Below are positions 27,234-27,620 of a stretch of DNA of 27,620 nt, one piece after another (positions within the stretch are counted from its first letter, which is position 1; each line of letters starts with the position of its first letter). A program made the position numbers and the translations under genes. The stretch is from positions 1 through 27,620 of the forward strand of contig JAQVGB010000003.1 of NCBI GenBank assembly GCA_028696915.1, read 5' to 3'. Under the pieces are notes generated by a model, which had not been told where the DNA came from, searched no databases, and saw only the letters and a program-made list of their open reading frames with translations. This stretch comes from Candidatus Dojkabacteria bacterium. GTDB taxonomy: Bacteria; Patescibacteriota; Dojkabacteria; SC72; JAFGCJ01.

Positions 27234-27600
27234 CGGTAGTGTCCTGGTATTGTGTCGCAATGTGTGATTGAGACTCCGTAATGGAAGATTCCTCGGAGTA
27301 GCTTGAGGAAACGACAGGGTTGTACAGCTCAAAGTACATTTCGATGAGCTCCTTGGTGGTGAGCTGATGCGAAAGCAGTCCGATCCGCAGAAGCTGTTTC
27401 ATGATGTGGTCGCGCTTGGGATAAAGGTAGGCCTTGGCTTGCTCGATAACCCGGTCGACATTGGTGATCTTTTCCTCTTTACCAAACATCTGCTTCATAG
27501 GGTCTGTTTTCGTGACAATAAGTGATCGGAACGGAACGATGATGTAGAACTTTTTGTCGAGGACTTCATTTCTGGTGATGAGGTTCTGGACGAACCGGGT
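27226..27600 (-). CDS. TraC-like protein upstream of VirB4, N-terminus missing
   Basis: The frame is open from the contig end to TAA at 27226. Recognisable text begins near VQNLITRNEVLDKKFYIIVPF and continues through AKAYLYPKRDHIMKQLLRIGL and LTTKELIEMYFELYNP, a pattern I associate with TraC-like proteins coded just before VirB4 in many CPR genomes. An ATG at 27498 is internal to this conserved text and is not the real start. The last 20 bases of the window match a sequencing adapter and are excluded. The C-terminal ~30 residues are Ser/Thr/Gln-rich. Its role is probably in assembly of the type IV machine, inferred from its neighbour. Confidence 0.6.
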   Translation of the reverse strand, partial: TRFVQNLITRNEVLDKKFYIIVPFRSLIVTKTDPMKQMFGKEEKITNVDRVIEQAKAYLYPKRDHIMKQLLRIGLLSHQLTTKELIEMYFELYNPVVSSSYSEESSITESQSHIATQYQDTTDE

Positions 27601-27620
27601 AGATCGGAAGAGCGTCGGGG
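27601..27620. other. Residual Illumina adapter at the contig end
   Basis: The bases AGATCGGAAGAGCGTCG (27601-27617) equal the first 17 bases of a standard Illumina TruSeq adapter read-through sequence; the last three bases differ. A chance match of this length is very unlikely. These bases should not be treated as genomic, and residues translated from them are artefacts. Confidence 0.93.

Overview
The window looks like a contig, or the end of one, from an uncultivated bacterium, most likely a member of the Candidate Phyla Radiation (Patescibacteria). Reasons are the tightly overlapping operons, a short HrcA, the few Shine-Dalgarno sites, a TraC-like/VirB4 pair of the kind common in CPR genomes, and an envelope protein that joins a short-chain dehydrogenase (SDR) fold to DUF4012. 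UGA behaves as a normal stop (for example at the ends of rpoB and ftsK), which argues against the UGA-recoding Gracilibacteria and Absconditabacteria. The lineage is an inference; no 16S rRNA gene is present.

Left part (1-11640, all minus strand, read from right to left). ftsK, a rodZ-like gene and dnaG follow each other closely. Next is an overlapping cluster: a methyltransferase with a C-terminal zinc ribbon, rsmA (ksgA), a small membrane protein and a WecA/MraY-like phosphoglycosyl transferase. A separate promoter then drives a PEGA-domain membrane protein that overlaps, as TAATG, a long SDR-DUF4012 fusion running off the left edge. The themes are cell division and envelope construction, plus replication priming and ribosome maturation.

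Centre (11641-20430). A 435-bp gap between ftsK and rpoB holds divergent promoters. The rpoB promoter is near consensus and is followed by a leader of about 185 nt with a terminator-like hairpin that may attenuate transcription. The plus-strand operon is rpoB-rpoC-rpsL-rpsG, closed by a strong hairpin. fusA and the usual upstream rplJ/rplL are absent.

Right part (20504-27620). rplY (bL25, minus) diverges from the heat-shock operon hrcA-grpE-dnaK, which carries a near-consensus promoter and a degenerate CIRCE operator. Convergent to dnaK is a minus-strand type IV secretion/conjugation-like fragment: a TraC-like protein (cut at the edge), a VirB4/TraC ATPase and a small charged protein.

The most notable observations are three promoters placed so that transcription should begin at or next to the start codon (PEGA gene, ftsK, rplY), two of them with the same TTGCCA-N17-TAyAAT-N6-GTG layout; the possible rpoBC attenuator with a short leader ORF; envelope enzymes with degenerate active sites; and unusual residues in RNA polymerase and S12. 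The last 20 bases match an Illumina adapter, so the right-hand contig end is partly artefact. I saw no tRNA, rRNA, CRISPR array or insertion sequence.
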